Source: Vannielia litorea (GTDB lineage Bacteria; Pseudomonadota; Alphaproteobacteria; Rhodobacterales; Rhodobacteraceae). From it: a DNA stretch of 64,000 bases. The stretch covers positions 1 to 64,000 of the forward strand of contig NZ_FSRL01000001.1 of NCBI RefSeq assembly GCF_900142295.1, read 5' to 3'. Made by a program: the position numbers and the translations under genes. Within the stretch, counting starts at the first letter, position 1. Every line of letters begins with the position of its first letter. The notes under the pieces were generated by a model. The model ran no database searches. It was not told the origin of the DNA and saw only the letters and a list, made by a program, of their open reading frames with translations. This document shows positions 9,158 to 16,592 of this stretch, in pieces.

Positions 9158-9780
9158 CAGTTCATGGCTTCCCGGCGGGCCCGCCCATGGGGGTGCCAGC
9201 GGTCCAGAGCATCGGTGAGGTCGACGGCGATGCACGAGCGATGCAGGTATTGGCCGTGGTTGCCGTATTGCAGCGGCGTGCTGTGGAAGCCGTCAGGGTG
9301 CTTCGGGTCGACACGGTGGATGCGCCCTTCAAAGCGGAGGTCGCCGGTCTTCCCATGGATGAAGCTCCACAGCTCGAAGACCCAACCGCGCACATCAAGC
9401 TCATACTCAGCGATCACGTGCGCCGCAGGGCTGTGGACGGCACCTTTCGGGCGGCCACCCGACCAGCCGCGCAGCGCGAGCGCGGCGGCGAACATCGGAT
9501 CGGCCTTGGCGCCTTCGCCGCCACGGATTCCAAAGTCACGCAGACGCAGCAGCACATCGGCGGTCAGCATGTAATCCGGGGTCAGCAAGAAGGACTTCTT
9601 GCCGCGCTCTTCGCGGGCACTCGGCAGGAAATACCCGGCCCTCAGGAGCGCCCGGGTCTGGTCATAGGCGACCTGCCGGTCTTGCCCAGCCACCATGAGC
9701 GTATCGGTGATCTGAGCGCAGTCGATGAGGCCCTTGGGGCGGTGCGCAACCGTGGGCGGAATGTTCAGAATGGCAGCCAT
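9157..9780 (-). CDS. Unknown protein of the packaging operon
   Basis: 207 residues. A ribosome binding site (GAAAGGA) precedes the ATG, and its stop overlaps the portal start, so it belongs to the morphogenesis operon. The N-terminal 80 residues (LIDCAQITDTLMVAGQDRQ, YDQTRALLRAGYFLPS, SFLLTPDYMLTADVLLRL) resemble a winged-helix-like region. The C-terminal half (HVIAEYELDVRGWVFELW, GRIHRVDPKH) is mixed alpha/beta with several His residues. No family is recognised. It occupies the place where other phages keep a head-tail connector or an HNH/regulatory gene. Function is open. Confidence 0.75.
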   Translation of the reverse strand: MAAILNIPPTVAHRPKGLIDCAQITDTLMVAGQDRQVAYDQTRALLRAGYFLPSAREERGKKSFLLTPDYMLTADVLLRLRDFGIRGGEGAKADPMFAAALALRGWSGGRPKGAVHSPAAHVIAEYELDVRGWVFELWSFIHGKTGDLRFEGRIHRVDPKHPDGFHSTPLQYGNHGQYLHRSCIAVDLTDALDRWHPHGRARREAMN

Positions 9781-10020
9781 TCAATGGTCCTTTCGAGCAA
9801 AAGAGATACCCCGGATTAACGGCGAATCGGCTCCAGCAGCAAGGCAAAAAATGCTTAGGCTACCGTGGGTTGCCTATGTCTTGACGGGGTGTCGGGTGTT
9901 GCCGAATCGGCTCCGGTGAGTGTAGGAGTGGACCCGTCGCCGCATACAGCCATGCGGGACTCCTTGCCGGATGGGCCAGCGCCGGGTTGCACTGGCCCAT
10001 CCACTCGGAAGGGACCAAGC
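9781..10020. promoter_or_regulatory. Divergent control region between head genes and cargo genes
   Basis: 240 bases separate the leftward head operon from the rightward cargo genes. The 12-mer CGAATCGGCTCC occurs twice (9823-9834 and 9903-9914), 80 bases apart. The second copy lies in the palindrome GCCGAATCGGC. TTGACG at 9881-9886 could be a -35 box for the rightward genes, but its -10 partner is poor. Both flanking genes have usable ribosome binding sites, so bidirectional transcription from here is likely; the repeat as an operator is inference. Confidence 0.45.
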
Positions 10021-10263
10021 ATGAAGAACTCGAAAAAGCTGGGCCGGACACGGGCAGGCGGAGCCAAGGCGTCGCGTGTGAGGTCGTTCCGTGCCGAACT
10101 AGACTTAATTGTTGCTCGCTACGAGACGCGAACTGGCGTCGGTTTTCCGCAGAATCTGGGGAGGCCAGAGGTCAAGGAGAGGGTCGAGGAAGATCCGGCT
10201 TTCCGGGCGGCTCTCGCTGAGGTTCACAAAGCGGCGGAGTATTGGCTGCACGGACAGGCGTGA
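10021..10263 (+). CDS. Small basic protein upstream of the HEPN gene, unknown function
   Basis: 80 residues starting MKNSKKLGRTRAGGAK with GGAAGGGA 7-8 bases upstream. The first 25 residues are strongly basic. The rest (SFRAELDLIVARYETRTG, GRPEVKERVEEDPAFRAAL, EVHKAAEYWLHGQA) is helical and charged. It reads opposite to the surrounding phage operon and ends 77 bases before the HEPN-motif gene, so the two probably form one cargo unit. An antitoxin or partner role is conceivable but not shown. Confidence 0.65.
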   Translation: MKNSKKLGRTRAGGAKASRVRSFRAELDLIVARYETRTGVGFPQNLGRPEVKERVEEDPAFRAALAEVHKAAEYWLHGQA

Positions 10264-10339
10264 CTGCGCACGAAGGTTGATGCGTTCTGTCTGGTATGTC
10301 AGTCTTTCCCTAGGGATTTGGCCGTGCGGTAGATTTGAG

Positions 10340-11149
10340 ATGGCAATAGATGACGGGATGTTCTTTTTCCCAAGCGGCAAGGCCACTTGCACGAAGTCTT
10401 TTTACAATTTTCTAGAGGATTATGACGGCATTGTAAGTAGCGTTCTTTTCATTGCTATGATGGCAACCTCAGCCGACGAAAAACGTGTTCGAGCACACGA
10501 ATTTCTGCTGAAATATCGGAAAGCGATGGGTGAGGAAGGAAGCGAAGAGGAGATTGATCCTAGCTACTACGTGAAGGAATTCGTTAAGCACGATTTTGCA
10601 GTATGCCGAAGCATCATCTGCGGCTTTGCGGATGTGTTTCTTTGGTATCTGGTAGCCATCATTCAGGATTGTGGGCGACGGAGGCCGGAAATTCTGAACA
10701 CAAATGAAAAAATTTCGATTGAAGACATATTAGTCAGGGGAAGTAAGAGCGAGATCATTGAGTTTCTGCTAGATCGAAAAATAAACTCCTTGTCCTATGG
10801 AGGGCTCAAGGGGATTGAGGCTTTCGCCAACGAGACCCTTGGAATCAGCATATTTCAAGATCAAGAGTCGCGTGATGCAGCCAGATTACTAATAGAGTGC
10901 AGAAACGTTTATGCGCACAACCGTGGATTTGTGAACGAAATCTTTATTCGTCGCCTTGAAGGTAGTGGCTTAGAGTTACCTGAGATTGGGAGTAGGCTGA
11001 ATTTCAAGATTCACAAAATTATTGGACTCATCAACTTGTGTGTTCCGGCCTTGGTCCAATATGATCATTCGTTAGCAAAGAAATTTAAGATTCAAAAAAA
11101 GAAGATAAACACTTGGGGGAGCGCTTTTCCGAGGTTGTCTCCGGTTTAG
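10340..11149 (+). CDS. HEPN-motif protein, candidate defence ribonuclease carried as cargo
   Basis: 269 residues in strikingly AT-rich DNA: 23 of 60 bases at 10741-10800 are G or C, against roughly two thirds in the neighbours. The C-terminal helical region contains ECRNVYAHNRGFVNE, with Arg188 and His193 forming the R-N-x3-H (Rx4H) active-site motif of HEPN ribonucleases. A hydrophobic helix lies near residues 90-115 (IICGFADVFLWYLVAII). HEPN proteins commonly act in abortive-infection and toxin-antitoxin systems. The gene faces against the phage operon and sits between portal-side and terminase genes, a cargo position. ATG 10340 was chosen; ATG 10280 is a possible longer start. Function is inferred from the motif. 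Confidence 0.75.
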   Translation: MAIDDGMFFFPSGKATCTKSFYNFLEDYDGIVSSVLFIAMMATSADEKRVRAHEFLLKYRKAMGEEGSEEEIDPSYYVKEFVKHDFAVCRSIICGFADVFLWYLVAIIQDCGRRRPEILNTNEKISIEDILVRGSKSEIIEFLLDRKINSLSYGGLKGIEAFANETLGISIFQDQESRDAARLLIECRNVYAHNRGFVNEIFIRRLEGSGLELPEIGSRLNFKIHKIIGLINLCVPALVQYDHSLAKKFKIQKKKINTWGSAFPRLSPV

Positions 11150-11174
11150 GAGCGCTTGGCAGCCTCTATGCGTA

Positions 11175-12947
11175 TCATCTTCCCAACCAATTGCTCCGGA
11201 TCACCCTAGCCCGCTTCTCACCGCCCGTCACGCTCGCCAGATCGGCTTCCCTGCGCTCCACGTCCAGCCCCACCAGTCCCCGGGCCGCGTAGCTGTAGAC
11301 CAGCGTATCCAGCGCTTCGTTGCGCCGCCCGGAGATGACCTCCCATCGCCGGATCGGGTGGCCCCGGCTGAACTTCGTCACAAGCCTCTCGGCCCGGAGC
11401 TGGTCGAAGTAGTCGCCGCCCAGCTCATCGCTGAAGAGGATCGTGTCGCCATGGGCGAGCCGCTGGTGCAGCGCCAGCTTCACGCCGTCGATCCCGATGA
11501 GCGCCAGCCGGGTGCTGCGCGACGTGCTGAAGGCGAGGGACTGGCGGCCGAAGCCCGAGACGCCCTTTCCGGGCAGAATGCGCCGGGCCGAGCGGGGGCG
11601 GCAGAATGCGTAGACTTGATCCGCCCAGTTGCCGGAGTCGATCACGGCCGCATCCAGTGTCAGCACGCCGCCCGCCGGGTGCCGGAACTGGCGGCGCAGG
11701 GCATCGTCCACTTCCGCCCAAGTCTCGTTTTCGGTCGGGCTGCCCCAGATCACGTCATGGCCCAGGACCCGCAGATCATCGTCTTTCGTCCAGCCGGTGA
11801 AGGTGATTTCCACCCGGTCCTTTTGCACGTCCGCGCCCGCCGTCAGCACCAGCGCTTCGGGCGGCACATTGGAGAGGCTGAAAGGCCGCCGCAGCCCTTC
11901 GAGGTCGGTCGCGTCCAAGTCGTCGCCTTCGCCGCGCCACGGCTCGCCAAGCACGGTGTTGAGCCAAGGCTTCAGGGTGGTCGGGCTCCGCTTGGCCTGA
12001 AGGAACTCGGCCGCTAGACGCGTCCAAGAGGCGTTGGGGAGGGTGCTGGTCAGGCTGGTGAGCTTGTAGCCCCGGTGGCCCTCCACGTGCGGCGCTGTGG
12101 CCCGCCAGCGGCCCTCTGCCACCATCCGGGGCTTCTGCCGGTCTTCCACCACGCTCCCGCACTCCGGGCAGACCCAATGGGCCGTCTCCGGCTTCTCGGC
12201 GTCCCATCGAATGTCTTTCCAGAGGATTTCCCCGAAATCGCCACAGCCGGGGCAGGGGACTTCAAAGACTCGCTTGTCGCTCTGGTCATAGGCTCGAAGG
12301 ATGCGGCTCGTTTCGGCGTCGACCGGCGTTGAGGCGAGCACGATCTTGCGATTGCCGAAGGTCATGGTGCGGCGCATGGCCAGCTCCACCGGGTCGCCCT
12401 CTACACCCGCGCTCAGCTCATAGGCGTCGATCTCATCGGCGAAGAGGATGCGGGCCGTCCGGGCCCGGAGGTTGCGCGGGGCACGGGCAGAAACGATGGA
12501 GAGGCTGCCCCCGGCGAAGTGCCGGTGCATCAGCACATCGCGGCCAGAAGCGTCGGCCGTCAACGCCGCCCGGAGAGCGGGGGACTCGCCAAAGGTCGGC
12601 TCCACCACGCTGACCATCAGGTGCCGCGCATCGGCCTCGGCCGGGACAACGCAGAGCACCGGGCTCGGGTCGTTCTCCACGAAATGGCCGAGCGCCCCGA
12701 CCATCAGCTGAGTGGCCCCGACGCGAGCGCTCTTCAAGATCGAGACGCGCTCCACGGTATCGTCGCCGATGGAGTCGGCGATCTCGATTTGCGGCTTCCA
12801 GAGGCGCATCCGGCCGGGCTGAGCGGCGAGGCTGGACGGGAGGTAGATGCTGGATTGAATCCACTCGCTGAGCGCCAGCTTGGCGGGCGGCCGGAGGGCT
12901 GCCAGAGCGTCGCGGCGCAGCTGGCCAAATCTCGGGTCAACGGTCAT
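11175..12947 (-). CDS. terL: Terminase large subunit, GpA family
   Basis: 590 residues, the size of lambda-type GpA motors. The ATPase domain has the deviant Walker A SARVGATQ (about residue 75) and a Walker B ILFADEID (about 165). A Cys4 zinc ribbon is formed by CPGCG and CPECG (about 235-285). The C-terminal nuclease part includes GADVQKDRVEITFTGW. The enzyme cuts concatemeric DNA and drives it through the portal. The start at 12947 overlaps the end of the small-subunit gene by 11 bases, indicating coupled translation; an upstream in-frame extension is arginine-rich shadow sequence. GpA-type motors usually work at cos sites; no cos site was located. Confidence 0.95.
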   Translation of the reverse strand: MTVDPRFGQLRRDALAALRPPAKLALSEWIQSSIYLPSSLAAQPGRMRLWKPQIEIADSIGDDTVERVSILKSARVGATQLMVGALGHFVENDPSPVLCVVPAEADARHLMVSVVEPTFGESPALRAALTADASGRDVLMHRHFAGGSLSIVSARAPRNLRARTARILFADEIDAYELSAGVEGDPVELAMRRTMTFGNRKIVLASTPVDAETSRILRAYDQSDKRVFEVPCPGCGDFGEILWKDIRWDAEKPETAHWVCPECGSVVEDRQKPRMVAEGRWRATAPHVEGHRGYKLTSLTSTLPNASWTRLAAEFLQAKRSPTTLKPWLNTVLGEPWRGEGDDLDATDLEGLRRPFSLSNVPPEALVLTAGADVQKDRVEITFTGWTKDDDLRVLGHDVIWGSPTENETWAEVDDALRRQFRHPAGGVLTLDAAVIDSGNWADQVYAFCRPRSARRILPGKGVSGFGRQSLAFSTSRSTRLALIGIDGVKLALHQRLAHGDTILFSDELGGDYFDQLRAERLVTKFSRGHPIRRWEVISGRRNEALDTLVYSYAARGLVGLDVERREADLASVTGGEKRARVIRSNWLGR

Positions 12948-13431
12948 CTGCAATCGCCTCCATCGCGTCGCGGATTTCCGAGTCGAGCGCGGCCGTCTCT
13001 TTCCGGTCGAAGCCCAAGCGGCTGGCCACCCGGGACGGCACGGCGAGGATCGCCGCGCGAAGGTCCACCACGACAGAGCGCCACTCGTTGGCGACCTCCC
13101 GGGAGTCCAGAAGTTCCCCACGGGCGGCGGCGTTCTGAAGCGCGATCTTGTCGGCTTGCTCCCGGGCCAGCCGCACCTTCTCTTCCGCCAGTGCGTTGTC
13201 GGCGGCCTTCCCCTTGGCCAGCGAGCGGGCATGGTCGCAGTAGGCCGCCACCGATGCTCTCAGGGGATACCGCTTCTCAGGGGAGCGGGGCAGCACGCCA
13301 TCCCTCCCCAGCGCATGGACCCGGTTGGCGGTGAGGCCCAGCCAATCCCCCAGCTCGCCAGCCGTCACCAAATCCCCCTCAGGGGCACGGGCGGCCATGA
13401 GAATTGCGTCAATGTCTTCCAGAGTAGTCAC
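12937..13431 (-). CDS. terS: Terminase small subunit (Nu1-like DNA-packaging protein)
   Basis: 164 residues. Residues about 20-60 form a winged-helix reader of the Nu1 kind (LVTAGELGDWLGLTANRVH, then RDGVLPRSPEKRYPLRASV), followed by a long helical segment with LAEEKVRLAREQADKIALQN, the usual oligomerisation and TerL-contact part. The protein would recognise the packaging start of the element. It heads the packaging operon immediately upstream of terL. The promoter side (13432-13670) contains palindromic C4-N3-G4 sites described separately. Confidence 0.88.
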   Translation of the reverse strand: MTTLEDIDAILMAARAPEGDLVTAGELGDWLGLTANRVHALGRDGVLPRSPEKRYPLRASVAAYCDHARSLAKGKAADNALAEEKVRLAREQADKIALQNAAARGELLDSREVANEWRSVVVDLRAAILAVPSRVASRLGFDRKETAALDSEIRDAMEAIADDR

Positions 13432-13487
13432 AGAGGCCCTTTCCCACGGTGAATATCCCCCACAGGGGCAAAATCCCCCTGAGAGGG
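13375..13487. promoter_or_regulatory. C4-N3-G4 palindromes at the head of the packaging operon
   Basis: CCCCTCAGGGG (13375-13385, in the first codons of terS) and CCCCACAGGGG (13458-13468, upstream of it) share the form CCCC-WYA-GGGG. A degenerate third copy CCCCCTGAGAGGG lies at 13475-13487. The same 11-mer pattern, CCCCTTAGGGG, recurs at 14356-14366 inside the iteron block. Half sites TCTCAGGGG occur within terS near 13258 and 13275. The spacing and location suit binding of an element-encoded regulator or of TerS; which one is unknown. Confidence 0.5.
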
Positions 13488-13670
13488 TTTTTCCAAATCA
13501 AGATTGCCCCCACAGCCGAGAATCCCGGGGCTCCGCGCCCCCCGCAGAAGGCTGGTCCAGGAAGAACCTAAAGCGACGCGCTGTCGCGCGCCCTCTGATT
13601 GAACTGAATTGGTCATTGCAAGGCCGCATTCTCAGTCTCCGTTGCATTGGTGGAAATGAGTGGTGAACCG

Positions 13671-14282
13671 ATGACAATCTATCCAGAGAACGAACCCAGC
13701 CATAGCCTTCTGACCCGGCGCAATAGGGAGGGTTTGAAGTTCGAGTCTGAACAGCCAGTCACTCATGTCGCGGAGAAGCCTCCCACAGAACTGACCAAAG
13801 CCGCGAAGATCGTGATCGGCATCGTTGTCGTGCTTGGTTTGGGACTTTGGTTCGTTCGGGGCGACTCCCAGCGAACTGAGAGTGGCGAACATGACTACGC
13901 GACGTTTGCTGTTCCCGAGATGCCGGAGAGACAATGTGAAGAATTCTCGAATGCAATGTATCGGTTTGCGCAGCGTCGCGATCATGGAGCAAACGAGTGG
14001 GGAGTTCGCAGAGCTATCAAGAAGTCGCTGCCAATGCCGTGGTTCATGGATGACGTGGACGGCTTCTCGGGTAGGCGTGAAAGAGCTCGTTCCATAGCCT
14101 TTCGGCTTTACAACTCGAGTCTTACACCGGAGGAGGTCCGCTCTTCCGTCGAACAGGACTGCAAAGCAGTCTTTGCGAGCAGGGCCGAACGCCGCAAGCC
14201 ACCCGGTTCCAAATATTCCATCTCTGACCGGGACCGAAAGATCGTCATTGAAATGATGAACCGCGCGACCCGCGACCGCTGA
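13671..14282 (+). CDS. Single-pass membrane protein of unknown function (cargo)
   Basis: 203 residues from ATG 13671, which has GGTGA 4 bases upstream; ATG 13656 would add five residues. A soluble, acidic N-terminus of about 45 residues is followed by one transmembrane helix (AAKIVIGIVVVLGLGLWFV) and a charged C-terminal domain with two widely spaced Cys residues (RQCEEFSNAMYRFAQ and EQDCKAVFASR). The topology would place the C-terminal domain on one side of the inner membrane. It reads rightward, against the phage operon, and its GC content (31 of 60 at 13921-13980) is lower than that of terL or the primase. No family recognised. Confidence 0.7.
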   Translation: MTIYPENEPSHSLLTRRNREGLKFESEQPVTHVAEKPPTELTKAAKIVIGIVVVLGLGLWFVRGDSQRTESGEHDYATFAVPEMPERQCEEFSNAMYRFAQRRDHGANEWGVRRAIKKSLPMPWFMDDVDGFSGRRERARSIAFRLYNSSLTPEEVRSSVEQDCKAVFASRAERRKPPGSKYSISDRDRKIVIEMMNRATRDR

Positions 14283-14338
14283 ACTGAAGACGTCAGCTAG
14301 AGTAACTTGCAGTTGGCAGAAGTGAGTTGCATCGGCGG

Positions 14339-14452
14339 GACAGGACAACAGGACACCCCTTAGGGGTTGTGTCCTGTCCTGTCCTGTGGCCCGTCGCCGG
14401 TTTGCCGGAGGACATGTCCTGTAAATGTCCTGTCCTGTCCTGTTGTCCTGTC
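14339..14452. repeat. GTCCTGT iteron array, candidate replication origin of the element
   Basis: Within 114 bases the heptamer GTCCTGT occurs eight times on the plus strand (14371, 14376, 14381, 14416, 14427, 14432, 14437, 14445) and twice inverted (14340, 14348). The block is bounded by a perfect 17-bp inverted repeat (14339-14355 and 14436-14452). Inside are the palindrome AGGACATGTCCT (14409-14420) and ACCCCTTAGGGGT (14355-14367). It ends 3 bases from the stop of the primase-helicase gene. Satellite islands and small plasmids keep iterons next to their initiator gene, so an origin is the most economical reading. No strongly AT-rich unwinding stretch is obvious. Confidence 0.72.
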
Positions 14453-14454
14453 GG

Positions 14455-16416
14455 CTATACATCCTCGTCCCCCAGCAGCATCTCAGGCGCATCGGGCAAA
14501 TGGATTATCTCTCCCTCAGAGTGGAAGAGCTGTCGCCGGGCCAGCTCTTCCAACGCCCGCCGGAACGCCTTGCGCCGGTCGTCGGGCTTTTCAGCACCGG
14601 ACACGGCGTCACTGTCGACGCATGCCTTGCGCCAATCGGATTTGGTGACGCATTTGCCACCTTCCGAAAGTGCCTCCAAGATTTCCAGAGCGGCCTTGGC
14701 GCTGGCGGGCAGCCGGGTGGCGGTGTCCCGCACAACCGGGCCGCTCTCGTCATCGCAGATCGGCGCGGTGATCGGATCGCCATCGGCATCCGTGCCCAGC
14801 TGAATCTCCCCCACGCTGAAGGCCAAGCTCTGGTCGGTCGTGCCGTTCCGGTTCTTCGACGGCCGGACCTCCACCAGCCGTTTCTCGCGCCTCAGGTGCA
14901 GCGACACATCCAGAGCGCCGTTGAGGATGGAGTGCCCGCGCGGGAGCCCGTCGCCTGCCTTGGTGTCGTGGTGGATGAGAAGCACGGCCGCGCCCCATTG
15001 GGTCAGGGAGCGGGCGACAGAGACCACCTTGCCCATGGCCTTGGACTCGTTCTCCTCAAGGCCCGGAAAGGCGGCTGCCAGAGTGTCGATGATGATGAGC
15101 GACGGCCGGTGCTGCTTCACGGCTTGGCGCAGCGCCCGGCTGTCTTCGACACTGGCGAGGTTGGTGACGCCTTCGACCAGATGGAAGCCGTCGGCCTCGC
15201 CATGCTGGTCCCGGAGCGCTGTGACACGCTTCCTGAGGCCGAGCGCGTCTTCCGCTGCGACATAGAAGACGCCGCCCGCCTTGGTGCGCCGGTCGAAGGC
15301 TTCAACGCCTCGCGCAACGGCATAGCCAAGATAGGGCGCGATGACGGATTTGCCGGAGCCCGGAGCGCCGATGATCGCGCCCACGTCCCGCTCCGCCAGC
15401 AGGCCCTTGATGACATATTCGCGGGCAGGCATCTCGGCGCAGTCGCGCGGCTTCAGCAGCCTCAGGCCGCCCCTGCTGCGGGTCTGGCGGTTCTCTTCCA
15501 GAATCCGGTCAATCTCGGCCATGGTCCAAGCGGCCGTTTCCACATCCTCATCGGTCAGCATGGACGTGTCGCGCCAGCCGCGCCTCTCCGCCTCGGCGAT
15601 GATCGTTTTGCCGGTGACGCCGCCTTCCTTGTCGGCCGTGAAGGACGCCCACGCCTCATCGGTCTTGGTCGTGTCGTAGCTCGGGTGCTGGGCCGACCAG
15701 TCGTGCCAAGCCTCTTCGCCTTCGAGGCTGCCTTCTGTCTCCGCATGGAGGGCCATTCCGATCCGCAGCCAATCCTCCCGGCCGCCGAACTCGTCGCCGT
15801 CGTTGGGCAGCGCAGAGAGGGCAGAGAGGATCACGCTGAAGTCACGGCCACTGGGCTCGGCCTTGGCCTGTCCGGCGGGCTTCTGCTGCGGCAGGAAGGT
15901 CTTGGGCCACTCCGGGAGGTCATCGCCCAGAGAGCCGCTGGTGATGCTGTAGACGCCTTTCCCGTTGATCGCACCGGGCGCGATGACGAAGCCGCCTTCT
16001 GCCTTGACGTCTACGCCGTATGGAACGGGAGCACTATTGCCCATGCCTTCGGGGGGCCGGAAGTAGATGTGGCGGCCGCCGCTCGGCGTGGTGATCCAGA
16101 CCGGCGACATGGCGTCCACGTCGTTGAAGAGCGCCAGCGCTGCGAGCCCGTCCCTTTCACCCTTGCAGTCCACATCCATGACGGCGATCCCGTTGCGGCT
16201 TCCGGTCGGCAGCGCGGGCATGGCGTTGGGCCATTTCTTCCACCATCGCTCGATTTGGGCCGGGTCATCGCTGGCCTTGTCCTGCCACCCCTTGATGAGC
16301 GGCCGCTTGTTGGCCCCGGCCGGAAAGACCGTGAAGCCTTTGGCCACCAGCGCCAACGCGGCGTCGCGGTTAGAGGCTTGTTCAGCCCCGGTTTCTGGGG
16401 TATTATGATACCGCAT
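14455..16416 (-). CDS. Primase-helicase replication initiator (prim-pol plus RepA-like ATPase)
   Basis: 653 residues. Residues about 15-190 are an archaeo-eukaryotic-type primase/polymerase domain, with the metal-binding acidic pair in AVMDVDCKGE and the catalytic His strand SGGRHIYFR. A PriCT-2-like helical domain follows (GREDWLRIGMALHAETEG). A RecA-fold ATPase has Walker A GAPGSGKS at about 345-352 and Walker B SLIIIDTLAAAFPG. The last 100 residues look like a winged helix (SDWRKACVDS, RRQLFHSEGEIIHLP). Such proteins start replication of phages and satellites from adjacent iterons, which lie directly downstream here. It is the rightmost gene of the element. Confidence 0.93.
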   Translation of the reverse strand: MRYHNTPETGAEQASNRDAALALVAKGFTVFPAGANKRPLIKGWQDKASDDPAQIERWWKKWPNAMPALPTGSRNGIAVMDVDCKGERDGLAALALFNDVDAMSPVWITTPSGGRHIYFRPPEGMGNSAPVPYGVDVKAEGGFVIAPGAINGKGVYSITSGSLGDDLPEWPKTFLPQQKPAGQAKAEPSGRDFSVILSALSALPNDGDEFGGREDWLRIGMALHAETEGSLEGEEAWHDWSAQHPSYDTTKTDEAWASFTADKEGGVTGKTIIAEAERRGWRDTSMLTDEDVETAAWTMAEIDRILEENRQTRSRGGLRLLKPRDCAEMPAREYVIKGLLAERDVGAIIGAPGSGKSVIAPYLGYAVARGVEAFDRRTKAGGVFYVAAEDALGLRKRVTALRDQHGEADGFHLVEGVTNLASVEDSRALRQAVKQHRPSLIIIDTLAAAFPGLEENESKAMGKVVSVARSLTQWGAAVLLIHHDTKAGDGLPRGHSILNGALDVSLHLRREKRLVEVRPSKNRNGTTDQSLAFSVGEIQLGTDADGDPITAPICDDESGPVVRDTATRLPASAKAALEILEALSEGGKCVTKSDWRKACVDSDAVSGAEKPDDRRKAFRRALEELARRQLFHSEGEIIHLPDAPEMLLGDEDV

Positions 16417-16446
16417 TATGCATAGTCTCCAGCTTCCATGTTGCCT

Positions 16447-16477
16447 GCGCCGCCCCGGTTGGTCCCTGAGGCGGCGC
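16447..16477 (+). other. GC hairpin upstream of the primase-helicase gene
   Basis: GCGCCGCC (16447-16454) pairs with GGCGGCGC (16470-16477) and is followed by the pyrimidine run TTTCCTTTTC. On the plus strand this resembles an intrinsic terminator, although no plus-strand gene obviously feeds into it. On the minus strand it lies upstream of the primase-helicase start and could be a control element. The rest of 16417-16592 holds no credible gene. Confidence 0.4.
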
Positions 16478-16592
16478 TTTCCTTTTCAGGGCATTCTTGG
16501 TTGGCAGTTCCGACGTAACCCATTGGCGCATAAAGGAGCGAAATCAGGGCAGTTGGAAAAATTGCCGTTAGGTTTCAACGGAACGGCCCGGA

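Noticed and set aside
14339..14452. CRISPR array or simple microsatellite
   Set aside because: Repeats are 5-7 bases with no unique spacers, and they occur in both orientations with a 17-bp inverted frame, unlike CRISPR or a slipped tandem repeat.
13632..14492. A 286-codon minus-strand frame between terS and the primase
   Set aside because: It has the direction of the phage operon, but its composition (many Cys, His, Arg) is not protein-like, it runs through the iteron block, and the plus-strand frame has a clear membrane helix and normal composition.
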